Source: Campylobacterales bacterium
Lineage (GTDB): Bacteria; Campylobacterota; Campylobacteria; Campylobacterales; QNZT01
Direction of reading: 5' to 3'
Assembly (NCBI GenBank): GCA_015662615.1
Contig: DQTU01000255.1
Span: 1-8,484 of the forward strand
Length of the DNA stretch: 8,484 bases
Below the pieces are notes generated by a model, which was not told the origin of the DNA, searched no databases, and saw only the letters and a list, made by a program, of their open reading frames with translations. Position numbers and translations under genes: made by a program. Positions within the stretch are counted from its first letter, which is position 1. Each line of letters opens with the position of its first letter. Of this stretch, positions 1 to 6,510 are shown piece by piece.

Positions 1-437
1 AGTTTGAAGCTAAAGCTAAAAAGTTTATTGAACAAGCCCAAAAAGAGGGTATTGAAAATATCTTTCTGAGTGAACACTATCTCATAGCCAAAAAACTTGG
101 AGCAATAGGTGTGCATCTCACTTCAAGACAATATATCTTTGTCCCTGAGGCTAAACGCAGAGGACTAAAAGTAATCATCTCATGCCATACCGAAGCAGAA
201 ATAGAAGAAGCGATACGAAAAAAAGTAGATTTTATAACCTACTCACCAATCTTTGAAACACCAAATAAAGGGAAACCAAAAGGAATTGAGGATCTGAAAA
301 AAATGGTTTTAAGATATAATGTCAAAATTATCGCATTGGGTGGGATTATCACGCCTAAGCAAGTGAAAGAAGTGGAAGAGACTGGGGCTTATGGCTTTGC
401 TTCTATTCGATATTTTACAGGGGAGAATGATGCTTAA
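1..437 (+). CDS. ThiE/TenI-family protein (thiamine phosphate synthase-like or thiazole tautomerase-like), 5' end cut by the window
   Basis: The reading frame is open from position 3 (about 144 codons seen) to TAA at 435-437, so the gene starts upstream of the window. The visible part is the C-terminal two thirds of a TIM barrel of the ThiE/TenI superfamily. Recognisable pieces are IGVHL, SCHT, the SPIFETPNKG loop, the phosphate-binding IALGGI strand and a final GAYGFASIRYF strand. ThiE joins HMP-PP to thiazole phosphate to make thiamine phosphate; TenI isomerises the thiazole product. Several ThiE hallmarks look altered: the usual N-D pair is SEH, the usual GQED after the VHL strand is TSRQ, and the usual TxTK is TPNK. 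This makes a TenI-like or diverged role more likely than a classical ThiE (inference). It is followed directly by thiBPQ, which supports a thiamine link. Family assignment is firm, exact reaction uncertain. Confidence 0.8.
   Translation, partial: FEAKAKKFIEQAQKEGIENIFLSEHYLIAKKLGAIGVHLTSRQYIFVPEAKRRGLKVIISCHTEAEIEEAIRKKVDFITYSPIFETPNKGKPKGIEDLKKMVLRYNVKIIALGGIITPKQVKEVEETGAYGFASIRYFTGENDA
419..425 (+). promoter_or_regulatory. Ribosome binding site that decides the thiB start
   Basis: AGGGGAG lies inside the end of the ThiE/TenI-like gene. It is 4 bases before the ATG at 430 and only 1 base before the ATG at 427. The spacing favours 430. A longer frame opening at an ATG at 391 has no such site and would put extra residues before the signal peptide. 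Confidence 0.7.
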
Positions 438-1413
438 AATTCTTATAGTGATACTCTTTTTTTCAATCACTGCATGGGCTAAACCAACTTTAACCATTTA
501 TACTTACGATGCATTTTCTGCTTCTTGGGGGCCTGCTCCAAAGATAAAAGCACTATTTGAAACAGAGCATAATTGTACATTGAAATTTGTAGCAACTTCT
601 AGCTCTATCGGAGCGTTAAGAAAGATTCAATTAGAAGGTAAAAATACAAAAGCAGATATCTTATTGGGTTTAGACACTAGCATGGCGCAAGTCGCAAATA
701 AAACAGGGCTTTTTGCTTATCATAATATAAACAGTTCAATGTTAGATCTTCCAACTCATTATAATGATAAGAGCTTTGTTCCCTTTGATTATAGTTATTT
801 TGCATTTGTCTATGATAGTGAAAAATTGAAAAATCCTCCTAACTCTTTTGAGGAGTTAGCTTCCATGCCAAAAGATTTTAAGATTGTTATTCAAGATCCT
901 CGTTCATCCACTTCAGGACTTGGACTTTTGTTGTGGGTCAAAGAGGTTTATGGAGACAAAGCAAGTGATTACTGGGAAAAGCTCTCCCCTCATATCTTGA
1001 CTATTACAAAAGGGTGGTCTGAAGCTTATGGACTCTTTTTAAAGGGGGAAGCAGACATGGTGCTCTCTTACACTACTTCTCCTGCTTATCATATCATGGA
1101 TGAGAATAAAACCAACTATAAATCAGCAAATTTTTCTGAGGGACATTATGCTCAGATAGAAGTTGCGGCGATGCTGAAATCTTCACAAAACCAAGCTTTA
1201 GGCAAGAAGTTTTTAGCCTTTTTACTAAGTGAACAGTTTGCTGAAATTATTCCTACGGCAAATTGGGCTTATCCTGTGATAAAAATAGAGACTTTACCCA
1301 AAGCATTTGATAGTTTATCTGTTCCCAAAAAAGTCTTTTTATGGTCTGGAAAAAAAGTGCAAAAGAGAAGAAAAGAAATCATCAATGAATGGCTTGAATC
1401 ACTACAAAAATGA
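430..1413 (+). CDS. thiB: Thiamine ABC transporter, periplasmic substrate-binding protein
   Basis: Binds thiamine (and in known homologues its phosphates) in the periplasm and delivers it to ThiPQ. From the ATG at 430 the protein is 327 residues, the same length as E. coli ThiB. It begins with a clean signal peptide (MLKILIVILFFSITAWA, likely cut before K18), then TIYTYDAFSASWGP. The mature protein carries GKNTKADILLGLD, KGWSEAYGLFLKGEADMVLS and NFSEGHYAQIEVAA, which closely resemble the enterobacterial protein. Aromatic residues that line the ligand pocket in E. coli ThiB appear to be kept: Y26, W33, W196, Y214 and W279 here, offset by one from E. coli (compared from memory). The start overlaps the upstream gene by 8 bases and the TGA stop overlaps thiP as ATGA, so translation is probably coupled along the operon. 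Confidence 0.95.
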   Translation: MLKILIVILFFSITAWAKPTLTIYTYDAFSASWGPAPKIKALFETEHNCTLKFVATSSSIGALRKIQLEGKNTKADILLGLDTSMAQVANKTGLFAYHNINSSMLDLPTHYNDKSFVPFDYSYFAFVYDSEKLKNPPNSFEELASMPKDFKIVIQDPRSSTSGLGLLLWVKEVYGDKASDYWEKLSPHILTITKGWSEAYGLFLKGEADMVLSYTTSPAYHIMDENKTNYKSANFSEGHYAQIEVAAMLKSSQNQALGKKFLAFLLSEQFAEIIPTANWAYPVIKIETLPKAFDSLSVPKKVFLWSGKKVQKRRKEIINEWLESLQK

Positions 1414-3029
1414 ATAGATTAAAAAGTTCTCTTCTCCCTGGTGGGATGGTATCACTATTATTACTTTCATTTGCATTTTTACTATTTTTTGTTCTGTTTA
1501 TTTCACAAGATGAGGCAACTTTCAGAGAAATTGATAGTCGGATTTGGTCACTTTTAAAATTTACACTCTTTCAAGCTTTTTTATCTACACTTATTTCTGT
1601 CATGGTAGGAATACTCTTGGCTTGGAGTTTGGCGCACCAGAGTCAATTCAGAGGCAGATCACTTTTAGTAGCGATTTTTTCCTCTTCACTTGTCTTACCG
1701 ACTTTGGTTGTAGTGTTTGGATTGATTACTGTTTATGGACGAAATGGTTGGATAAATTCTCTCTCTTCCTATCTGTTTGATTACTCTTTTGGCACGTATC
1801 TTTATGGTCTATTTGGGATACTTCTAGCGCATGTTTACCTTAATGCCTCTTTTGCTTCTCGTTCTTTATTGCATGCATTTGAATCCATACCAACAGAGAA
1901 ATATAAACTGGCAAAGAGTTTGAACTTTAATACATTTCAACGATTTTTATATGTGGAGTTTCCAGCCATTAAAGGAGCGATTTTAAGTATTTCATCTACA
2001 ATATTTCTTCTCTGCTTTACCTCTTTTGCCATTGTGTTAATTCTTGGAGGAAAACCCTCTTACAATACTTTAGAAGTAGCCATTTATGAAGCGGTAAAGT
2101 TAGAGTTTGATATCTCCATGGCTTTAAAGTTAGCACTAATTCAATTGAGTGTTTCAACGGTATTTGTACTATTGTCTTCTAATTTTAGGGTAAATTTAAA
2201 TAACTTAAAAACCTCTTCAACGCTTGTTCCATGGCGTGAAGCTAAACCTATAAAATATTTTCAAGTGGCTGTTATCATGCTATTTGCACTCTTTTTTATC
2301 GCTCCATTGATTGCGATTATGATAGATGGAATTGGTGCAGATTTTCAAAAGATATTTTCTGATGCACTCTTTATAAAATCTTTTGTGACAAGCATGATAT
2401 TAGCAACTGTTTCTAGTATATTGACTTTAGTTTTTGCGCTGTTATTAAGTGATACTCGGCGAAATTTTACCTCCAATCTTCGTTTAGGAGAAAAAAAGAT
2501 ATCAAAGTTTTTAAATGTTGTTGTTGCTTTTTCTGGAAATCTGTATCTTGCAATTCCCTCTTTAATTATGGGATTAGGATTTTTTCTTCTTTCTCAGCGT
2601 TATGAAGCCTCTGTTTTTATCTGGTCAACCATTGCACTCGTCACGGCAAATGTTTTAATGTCTCTACCTTTTGCACTCTCTGTTTTGACACCTGCAATGC
2701 AAAAGACAGCCATGCGTTATGATAAGTTGGTTTTTTCGCTGGGCATGAGTGGGATACAGAGATGGGGTTACTGTGAATTCCCCTATCTTTCCTCCTCGCT
2801 TGGTTATGTTTTTGCCCTCTCTTTCTGTTTTTCATTGGGAGATTTAGGTATTATTGCACTGTTTGGAAGTGATGATTTTTCGACTCTGCCATGGTACCTT
2901 TATCAGCTTATGGGGTCGTATAGAACAGAAGATGGGGCTGGTGTAGCGTTGATACTTTTGGTTATCACTTTGACAGCGTTTATTTTATTGCCAAAACTTT
3001 TTGGGAGCGTTAATGTTAACAATAGATAA
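1410..3029 (+). CDS. thiP: Thiamine ABC transporter, fused double permease
   Basis: Inner-membrane channel of the thiamine importer. It has 539 residues, close to E. coli ThiP, with two BPD_transp_1-type permease halves in one chain and about twelve hydrophobic segments. The first membrane helix is near residues 12-32. Each half carries an EAA-type loop that docks on the ATPase: residues about 164-187 (KLAKSLNFNTFQRFLYVEFP) and about 436-459 (KLVFSLGMSGIQRWGYCEFP). The C-terminal part has SLGDLGIIALFGSDDF followed by TLPWYLYQLMGSYR, a stretch characteristic of ThiP among double permeases. The start overlaps the thiB stop as ATGA (1410-1413) and has no strong ribosome site, so it is probably translated by coupling. 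The stop lies 17 bases inside thiQ. Confidence 0.95.
   Translation: MNRLKSSLLPGGMVSLLLLSFAFLLFFVLFISQDEATFREIDSRIWSLLKFTLFQAFLSTLISVMVGILLAWSLAHQSQFRGRSLLVAIFSSSLVLPTLVVVFGLITVYGRNGWINSLSSYLFDYSFGTYLYGLFGILLAHVYLNASFASRSLLHAFESIPTEKYKLAKSLNFNTFQRFLYVEFPAIKGAILSISSTIFLLCFTSFAIVLILGGKPSYNTLEVAIYEAVKLEFDISMALKLALIQLSVSTVFVLLSSNFRVNLNNLKTSSTLVPWREAKPIKYFQVAVIMLFALFFIAPLIAIMIDGIGADFQKIFSDALFIKSFVTSMILATVSSILTLVFALLLSDTRRNFTSNLRLGEKKISKFLNVVVAFSGNLYLAIPSLIMGLGFFLLSQRYEASVFIWSTIALVTANVLMSLPFALSVLTPAMQKTAMRYDKLVFSLGMSGIQRWGYCEFPYLSSSLGYVFALSFCFSLGDLGIIALFGSDDFSTLPWYLYQLMGSYRTEDGAGVALILLVITLTAFILLPKLFGSVNVNNR
3003..3007 (+). promoter_or_regulatory. Ribosome binding site that decides the thiQ start
   Basis: GGGAG sits inside the 3' end of thiP, 5 bases before the ATG at 3013. 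A TTG at 3001 in the same frame would add four residues but has no comparable site, so the ATG at 3013 is preferred. Confidence 0.65.
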
Positions 3030-3651
3030 TGTGCATTATGAGTATCATGACAGTGAATTGTACGATTTTTCTATGAGCGTTGGAGAAGGAGAAATAGTCG
3101 CCATCCTTGGACAAAGTGGAAGTGGAAAATCAACACTACTTGATTTGATAGCAGGGTTTATGCGTGGGAAAAGTGGGACAATTGCACTTGATGGAGCAGA
3201 ATTAATAACTTTATCTGTTGAAGCACGACCCTTAACCATACTTTTTCAAAACCATAATCTTTTTGAACATTTAAGCGTTCAGAAAAACATCCTTCTGGGG
3301 ATTAGTAAAACTTTTAAAAGCTCTCATGAGGATATAGAAAAAGTAAAAACTATTTTAAAAGAAGTGGGACTTGAAAAGTTTGAGCATAAATTAGCCTCTT
3401 CACTCTCCGGCGGGCAACAGCAGCGCGTGGCATTGGCTAGGGCATTGATACGACAAAAGCCTATTTTATTGCTTGATGAGCCGTTTACTGGCTTGGACAT
3501 GCAGACAAGAGTGCACATGTTGGAGTTAGTTAAAAAGATTTCAACTGAGAAGAATCTACATACGATCATGGTTACCCATGAACAGCAGGATTGTGATTTG
3601 ATAGCGGATAGGGTTTATCGGGTGGAAAACTATCGCTTAGTAGCGCAATGA
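3013..3651 (+). CDS. thiQ: Thiamine ABC transporter, ATP-binding protein
   Basis: Cytoplasmic ATPase that powers ThiBP. From the ATG at 3013 it is 212 residues, slightly shorter than E. coli ThiQ (about 232). All ATPase motifs are present: Walker A GQSGSGKST (33-41), Q-loop in LFQNHNLFEHLSV, signature LSGGQQQRVALARA (from 131), Walker B ILLLDEP (151-157) with catalytic Glu156, and H-loop THE (His189). The LFQNHNLFEHL wording around the Q-loop is close to the LFQENNLFSHL of E. coli ThiQ. The gene overlaps thiP by 17 bases and its stop overlaps the next gene as ATGA (3648-3651). The protein ends soon after the H-loop region, without an added C-terminal regulatory domain. Confidence 0.93.
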   Translation: MLTIDNVHYEYHDSELYDFSMSVGEGEIVAILGQSGSGKSTLLDLIAGFMRGKSGTIALDGAELITLSVEARPLTILFQNHNLFEHLSVQKNILLGISKTFKSSHEDIEKVKTILKEVGLEKFEHKLASSLSGGQQQRVALARALIRQKPILLLDEPFTGLDMQTRVHMLELVKKISTEKNLHTIMVTHEQQDCDLIADRVYRVENYRLVAQ

Positions 3652-4301
3652 TCAATTTTAGCGAAGATGAGTTAATACTTCTTCCAAATCAAGGGCATTG
3701 TAATTTGAATTATCTCCTAGAAAAGGGAGAAAAAAAGTACCATGTTCGAAAATTTAGACTAGCAGATCGTAATAGAAAGTTTGAATTTAAAATCCAAAAA
3801 CTTGCTTCTAAAAAAAAGATTGCTGCAAAAGCATTTTATCTTGATGCCACTATCATGATAGGGGAGTTTATAGAGGGTGTACATAAAAGTAAACTCTCTT
3901 ATAAAGAGATAAGAAAATTAGCAAACAGTATTAAAAAACTACATAAGATAAAACTACGACAAAAGCCAATTATATTTTCAAAAGAAGTGATTCGAAAAAC
4001 AAAAAAGTTTAAACATGAATTGGTTTTGTGTCATGGCGATCTGAATGTCAAAAATATTCTTTTTGAAAAAACTGCTAAATTGATAGACTGGGAATATGCT
4101 GGGATAAATGATAAGTATTTTGACTTGGCAACAGTATGTAAAGAGTTTAAATTTAACAAAATTGAGGAAGCCTATTTTTTAAGAGCTTATGGAGATAAAA
4201 TCAATTTTAAGAAACTTGGGGTGTATAAAGAAATTTATGAGATTTTGCATAAAGAGTGGTTTGAAAAACTTGATAAGGGTAAATTGGAATTTTTAACATA
4301 A
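3648..4301 (+). CDS. Small APH/choline-kinase-fold phosphotransferase, probable thiamine kinase
   Basis: A 217-residue cytoplasmic kinase of the aminoglycoside phosphotransferase/choline kinase fold. Visible motifs are a nucleotide-loop segment GHCNLNYLL (16-24), Arg34 in the place of the ATP-contacting Lys/Arg strand, the catalytic loop HGDLNVKNIL (129-138; base Asp131, Asn136) and the metal-binding IDWEYAG (146-152). The DWEYAG wording occurs in both ThiK and LicA choline kinases. Its coupling to thiQ through ATGA and its place as last gene of a thiamine import operon point to thiamine as substrate, giving thiamine phosphate and trapping imported vitamin (inference). It is shorter than E. 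coli ThiK (274 residues), mostly between motifs and at the C terminus. It is very Lys-rich. Choline, ethanolamine or a sugar cannot be excluded from sequence alone. Confidence 0.8.
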   Translation: MINFSEDELILLPNQGHCNLNYLLEKGEKKYHVRKFRLADRNRKFEFKIQKLASKKKIAAKAFYLDATIMIGEFIEGVHKSKLSYKEIRKLANSIKKLHKIKLRQKPIIFSKEVIRKTKKFKHELVLCHGDLNVKNILFEKTAKLIDWEYAGINDKYFDLATVCKEFKFNKIEEAYFLRAYGDKINFKKLGVYKEIYEILHKEWFEKLDKGKLEFLT

Positions 4302-4302
4302 A

Positions 4303-4338
4303 AAAAGGGGTTAACTTCAAACGAAGTTAACCCCTTTT
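4303..4338. terminator. Bidirectional intrinsic terminator between the thiamine operon and rpmA
   Basis: A perfect 16-bp inverted repeat (4303-4318 AAAAGGGGTTAACTTC pairs with 4323-4338) with the four-base loop AAAC. An A-run on the left and a T-run on the right make it work in either direction. It starts one base after the kinase stop codon and ends 11 bases before the rpmA stop, exactly between two convergent genes. Confidence 0.92.
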
Positions 4339-4349
4339 AAATCATAAAC

Positions 4350-4610
4350 TTATGCAGAAACTGGAACTACAGAAACTTTATTTTGCTGTTTGCTTATTTT
4401 TTTAAACTCAACATGTCCATCTATCAATGCAAAAATTGTATGATCTCTACCAATCCCTACATTGTTACCAACATGTACTTTTGTACCTCTTTGTCTAATG
4501 ATGATGTTGCCCGCTCTTACGAACTCTCCGCCAAATTTTTTAACGCCTAGTCTCTGACCTTGTGAGTCTCTATTATTCTGGGTACTACCTTGACCTTTCT
4601 TGTGTGCCAT
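4350..4610 (-). CDS. rpmA: 50S ribosomal protein L27
   Basis: An 86-residue protein with the full L27 pattern: N-terminal MAHKKGQGSTQNNRDS, then RLGVKKFGGE, IIIRQRGTKVHVG and GRDHTIFALIDG. The N-terminal tail that reaches the peptidyl transferase centre starts directly at MAHKK, with no cleavable leader of the Firmicutes type. A ribosome site AAGGA lies at 4621-4617 on the minus strand, 6 bases before the ATG. In most bacteria rplU sits just upstream of rpmA. Here the upstream neighbour is the divergent proA, so rpmA seems to be transcribed alone from its own promoter and to end at the shared hairpin. Confidence 0.98.
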   Translation of the reverse strand: MAHKKGQGSTQNNRDSQGQRLGVKKFGGEFVRAGNIIIRQRGTKVHVGNNVGIGRDHTIFALIDGHVEFKKISKQQNKVSVVPVSA

Positions 4611-4647
4611 ATAAAATCCTTATATATTTTGAAAAATTTAATGCGAG

Positions 4648-4653
4648 ATTATA
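4648..4653 (-). promoter_or_regulatory. Probable rpmA promoter (-10 box)
   Basis: On the minus strand this reads TATAAT, preceded by TGC, giving an extended -10 (TGNTATAAT). Transcription would start near 4641, about 30 bases before the rpmA ATG. An A/T-rich stretch lies upstream and there is no clear -35 box, as is usual for this group of bacteria. Confidence 0.7.
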
Positions 4654-4675
4654 GCAGTATTTTCTTAAAATTTGA

Positions 4676-4681
4676 TATAAT
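4676..4681 (+). promoter_or_regulatory. Probable proA promoter (-10 box)
   Basis: A perfect TATAAT 24 bases before the proA ATG; transcription would start near 4688, leaving a leader of under 20 bases. A ribosome site AAAGGAG follows at 4693-4699 with 6-base spacing. No -35 consensus is visible. The box lies 22 bases from the opposing rpmA -10 box, so the two polymerase footprints would overlap. Confidence 0.7.
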
Positions 4682-4705
4682 CCTTGACAAATAAAGGAGT
4701 TATCT

Positions 4706-5941
4706 ATGGAAATATTTCTACAAAAAGCAAAAGAGGCAAGTGCAATTTGTGCAACACTTGAACCAAGTATTAAAAATTCTCTCTTACTTCAGATGGCTGA
4801 AGCTTTAAAAGCTAACTCTGCTCGTATAGAGAAAGAAAATAAAAAAGATATGGATTATGCCAAAGAGAATGACCTCTCAGCTGCACTTCAAGATAGACTG
4901 CTTTTAGATGAAAAGAGAATCAGTGCTATGGCAGACTCTATAGTGCAAATAGCAGGGCTTAAAGAGCCTGTAAATCGAGTTCTTGAGGGTTGGAAAGTCG
5001 ATAGTGGATTAAATATCCAAAAAGTTACGGTTCCTATCGGTGTGATTGGTATTATTTATGAGAGTCGTCCAAATGTTACGAGTGATACGGCGGCTCTTTG
5101 TTTTAAAAGTTCCAATGTTTGTGTCTTAAAAGGGGGAAAAGAGGCTCAAAATTCAAATGAAATTATTGCTTCTATTCTTCAAGATGTTTTGGTTGCGAAT
5201 GATTTGCCAAAAGAGATGATATCGCTTCTTCCTGACAGCTCAAGAGAGGGTGTAAATTATCTTATAAAACAAGATAGATATGTTGACTTGATTATTCCTA
5301 GAGGAGGAGAGGGGCTTATCCGCCATGTGAGTGAAAATGCAACGGTTCCTGTTGTAAAACATGATAAAGGACTTTGTCATACTTATATAGATGAAGATGC
5401 CGATTTTGATAAGGCGTTAAAGGTATCAATCAATGCAAAATGTAGACGGGTTGGAATTTGTGGCGCTATGGAGACGCTTTTAGTGCATAAACGTGTTGCT
5501 AGTGAGATATTACCAATTTTAAAAGATGAGTTTGATAAGCATGATACAAAACTTAGAGGCTGCGCAAAGAGTAGGGCGGTTATAGATATTGATTTGGCTG
5601 ATGAAAAAGATTTTGAGACAGAGTATTTGGATAATATCTTATCGATTAAAATTGTTGGAAATGTTAGTGAAGCGGTAGCCCATGTGACAAAATATGGCTC
5701 TGGTCATTCCGATGCGATTATCACAGAAAATTATTCGGTTGCAGAACAGTTTTTAAATGGTGTGGATTCGGCATGTGTCTATCTCAATGCCAGTACACAA
5801 TTTACAGATGGTGGCGAGTTTGGATTTGGTGCGGAGGTGGGGATAAGTACAAATAAGCTGCATGCTAGAGGACCAATGGGTATTAATGATTTGACAACAT
5901 ACAAATATAAAGTGTATGGAAATGGACAAACACGAGCTTGA
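4706..5941 (+). CDS. proA: Gamma-glutamyl phosphate reductase (glutamate-5-semialdehyde dehydrogenase)
   Basis: Second step of proline synthesis: NADPH-dependent reduction of glutamyl 5-phosphate to glutamate semialdehyde. The 411-residue length fits the family (E. coli 417). It is an aldehyde-dehydrogenase-fold protein with the ProA stretches VPIGVIGIIYESRPNVTSD, LKGGKEAQNSN, IIPRGGEGLIRHV and the catalytic region AKCRRVGICGAMETLLV with nucleophile Cys252. The end carries FGFGAEVGISTNKLHARGPMG, typical of ProA. The start is supported by AAAGGAG at good distance and a nearby promoter. The partner proB (glutamate 5-kinase) is not in the window. The TGA stop is shared with a TTG start of the next gene. 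Confidence 0.97.
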   Translation: MEIFLQKAKEASAICATLEPSIKNSLLLQMAEALKANSARIEKENKKDMDYAKENDLSAALQDRLLLDEKRISAMADSIVQIAGLKEPVNRVLEGWKVDSGLNIQKVTVPIGVIGIIYESRPNVTSDTAALCFKSSNVCVLKGGKEAQNSNEIIASILQDVLVANDLPKEMISLLPDSSREGVNYLIKQDRYVDLIIPRGGEGLIRHVSENATVPVVKHDKGLCHTYIDEDADFDKALKVSINAKCRRVGICGAMETLLVHKRVASEILPILKDEFDKHDTKLRGCAKSRAVIDIDLADEKDFETEYLDNILSIKIVGNVSEAVAHVTKYGSGHSDAIITENYSVAEQFLNGVDSACVYLNASTQFTDGGEFGFGAEVGISTNKLHARGPMGINDLTTYKYKVYGNGQTRA

Positions 5942-6510
5942 ATATTTTAGAGATACAAAATTTAACTTTTGGCTATAAAGAGAGTCCACTTCTTTATGAT
6001 AATTTTTCACTCTCCTTAAAAAAGGGGGAAGTGATTGCTATCGTAGGGGCGAGTGGAAGTGGTAAAAGTACCCTTTTTGAGCTGATAACGGGCATGATAA
6101 AACCGATAAGTGGTACGATAGAAAAAAGTAAAATTGCTCAAATTTACCAAGACCCATATAGCTCATTTCATCCTTCTTACTCAATCATTTCACAGATAAA
6201 AGAGGTGGCAGATACACAAGAGATTGCAAGTTATTTGGATAAACTTGATTTGGAGTCAGAACTTTTAGAGAAAAAACCACATCAATTAAGTGGTGGTCAA
6301 CTCCAACGCTGTTCAATTTTAAGAGCACTTTTGATGAAACCAGATTTGATTTTAGCGGATGAACCTACTTCTGCACTTGATAATGTGGTTCAACTAGATG
6401 TTATGAAGCTGTTGATGAAGTTTTTGGATAGTGTTGGGATATTGCTAATTACTCATGATGATGACCTTGCCACTTGGGCAAGTGATAAGATTGTTAAGCT
6501 TACTCCTTAA
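5938..6510 (+). CDS. Short ABC transporter ATP-binding protein of the peptide/nickel class, orphan
   Basis: A 190-residue ATPase domain with all core motifs: Walker A GASGSGKST (37-45), Q-loop YQDPYSSFHPSYSI (Gln71), signature LSGGQLQRCSILRAL (117-131), Walker B LILADEP (137-143) with Glu142, and H-loop THD (His173). The QDPYSSFHP and ADEPTSALD wording is typical of the Opp/Dpp/Nik importer ATPases. Those proteins are usually about 260-330 residues; this one stops just after the H-loop and lacks their C-terminal extension. The start is a TTG overlapping the proA stop as TTGA (5938-5941), with no good ribosome site and no ATG or GTG in frame nearby, so translational coupling to proA is likely. 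No permease or binding protein is adjacent. The substrate is unknown. Confidence 0.85.
   Translation: MNILEIQNLTFGYKESPLLYDNFSLSLKKGEVIAIVGASGSGKSTLFELITGMIKPISGTIEKSKIAQIYQDPYSSFHPSYSIISQIKEVADTQEIASYLDKLDLESELLEKKPHQLSGGQLQRCSILRALLMKPDLILADEPTSALDNVVQLDVMKLLMKFLDSVGILLITHDDDLATWASDKIVKLTP

Noticed and set aside
391..429. Longer N terminus for ThiB starting at an ATG at 391 (or the ATG at 427)
   Set aside because: It would put 13 residues before a clean signal peptide and lacks a ribosome site. AGGGGAG at 419-425 is spaced correctly only for the ATG at 430, which also gives the family length of 327.
839..859. Short inverted repeat CTAACTC...GAGTTAG inside thiB
   Set aside because: Only 7-bp arms with a 7-base loop, no T-run, and within a conserved coding stretch (NSFEELA); most likely chance in A/T-rich coding DNA.
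3001..3012. TTG at 3001 as the thiQ start
   Set aside because: The ATG at 3013 has GGGAG 5 bases upstream and gives the usual ThiQ beginning (MLTIDNVHYEY).
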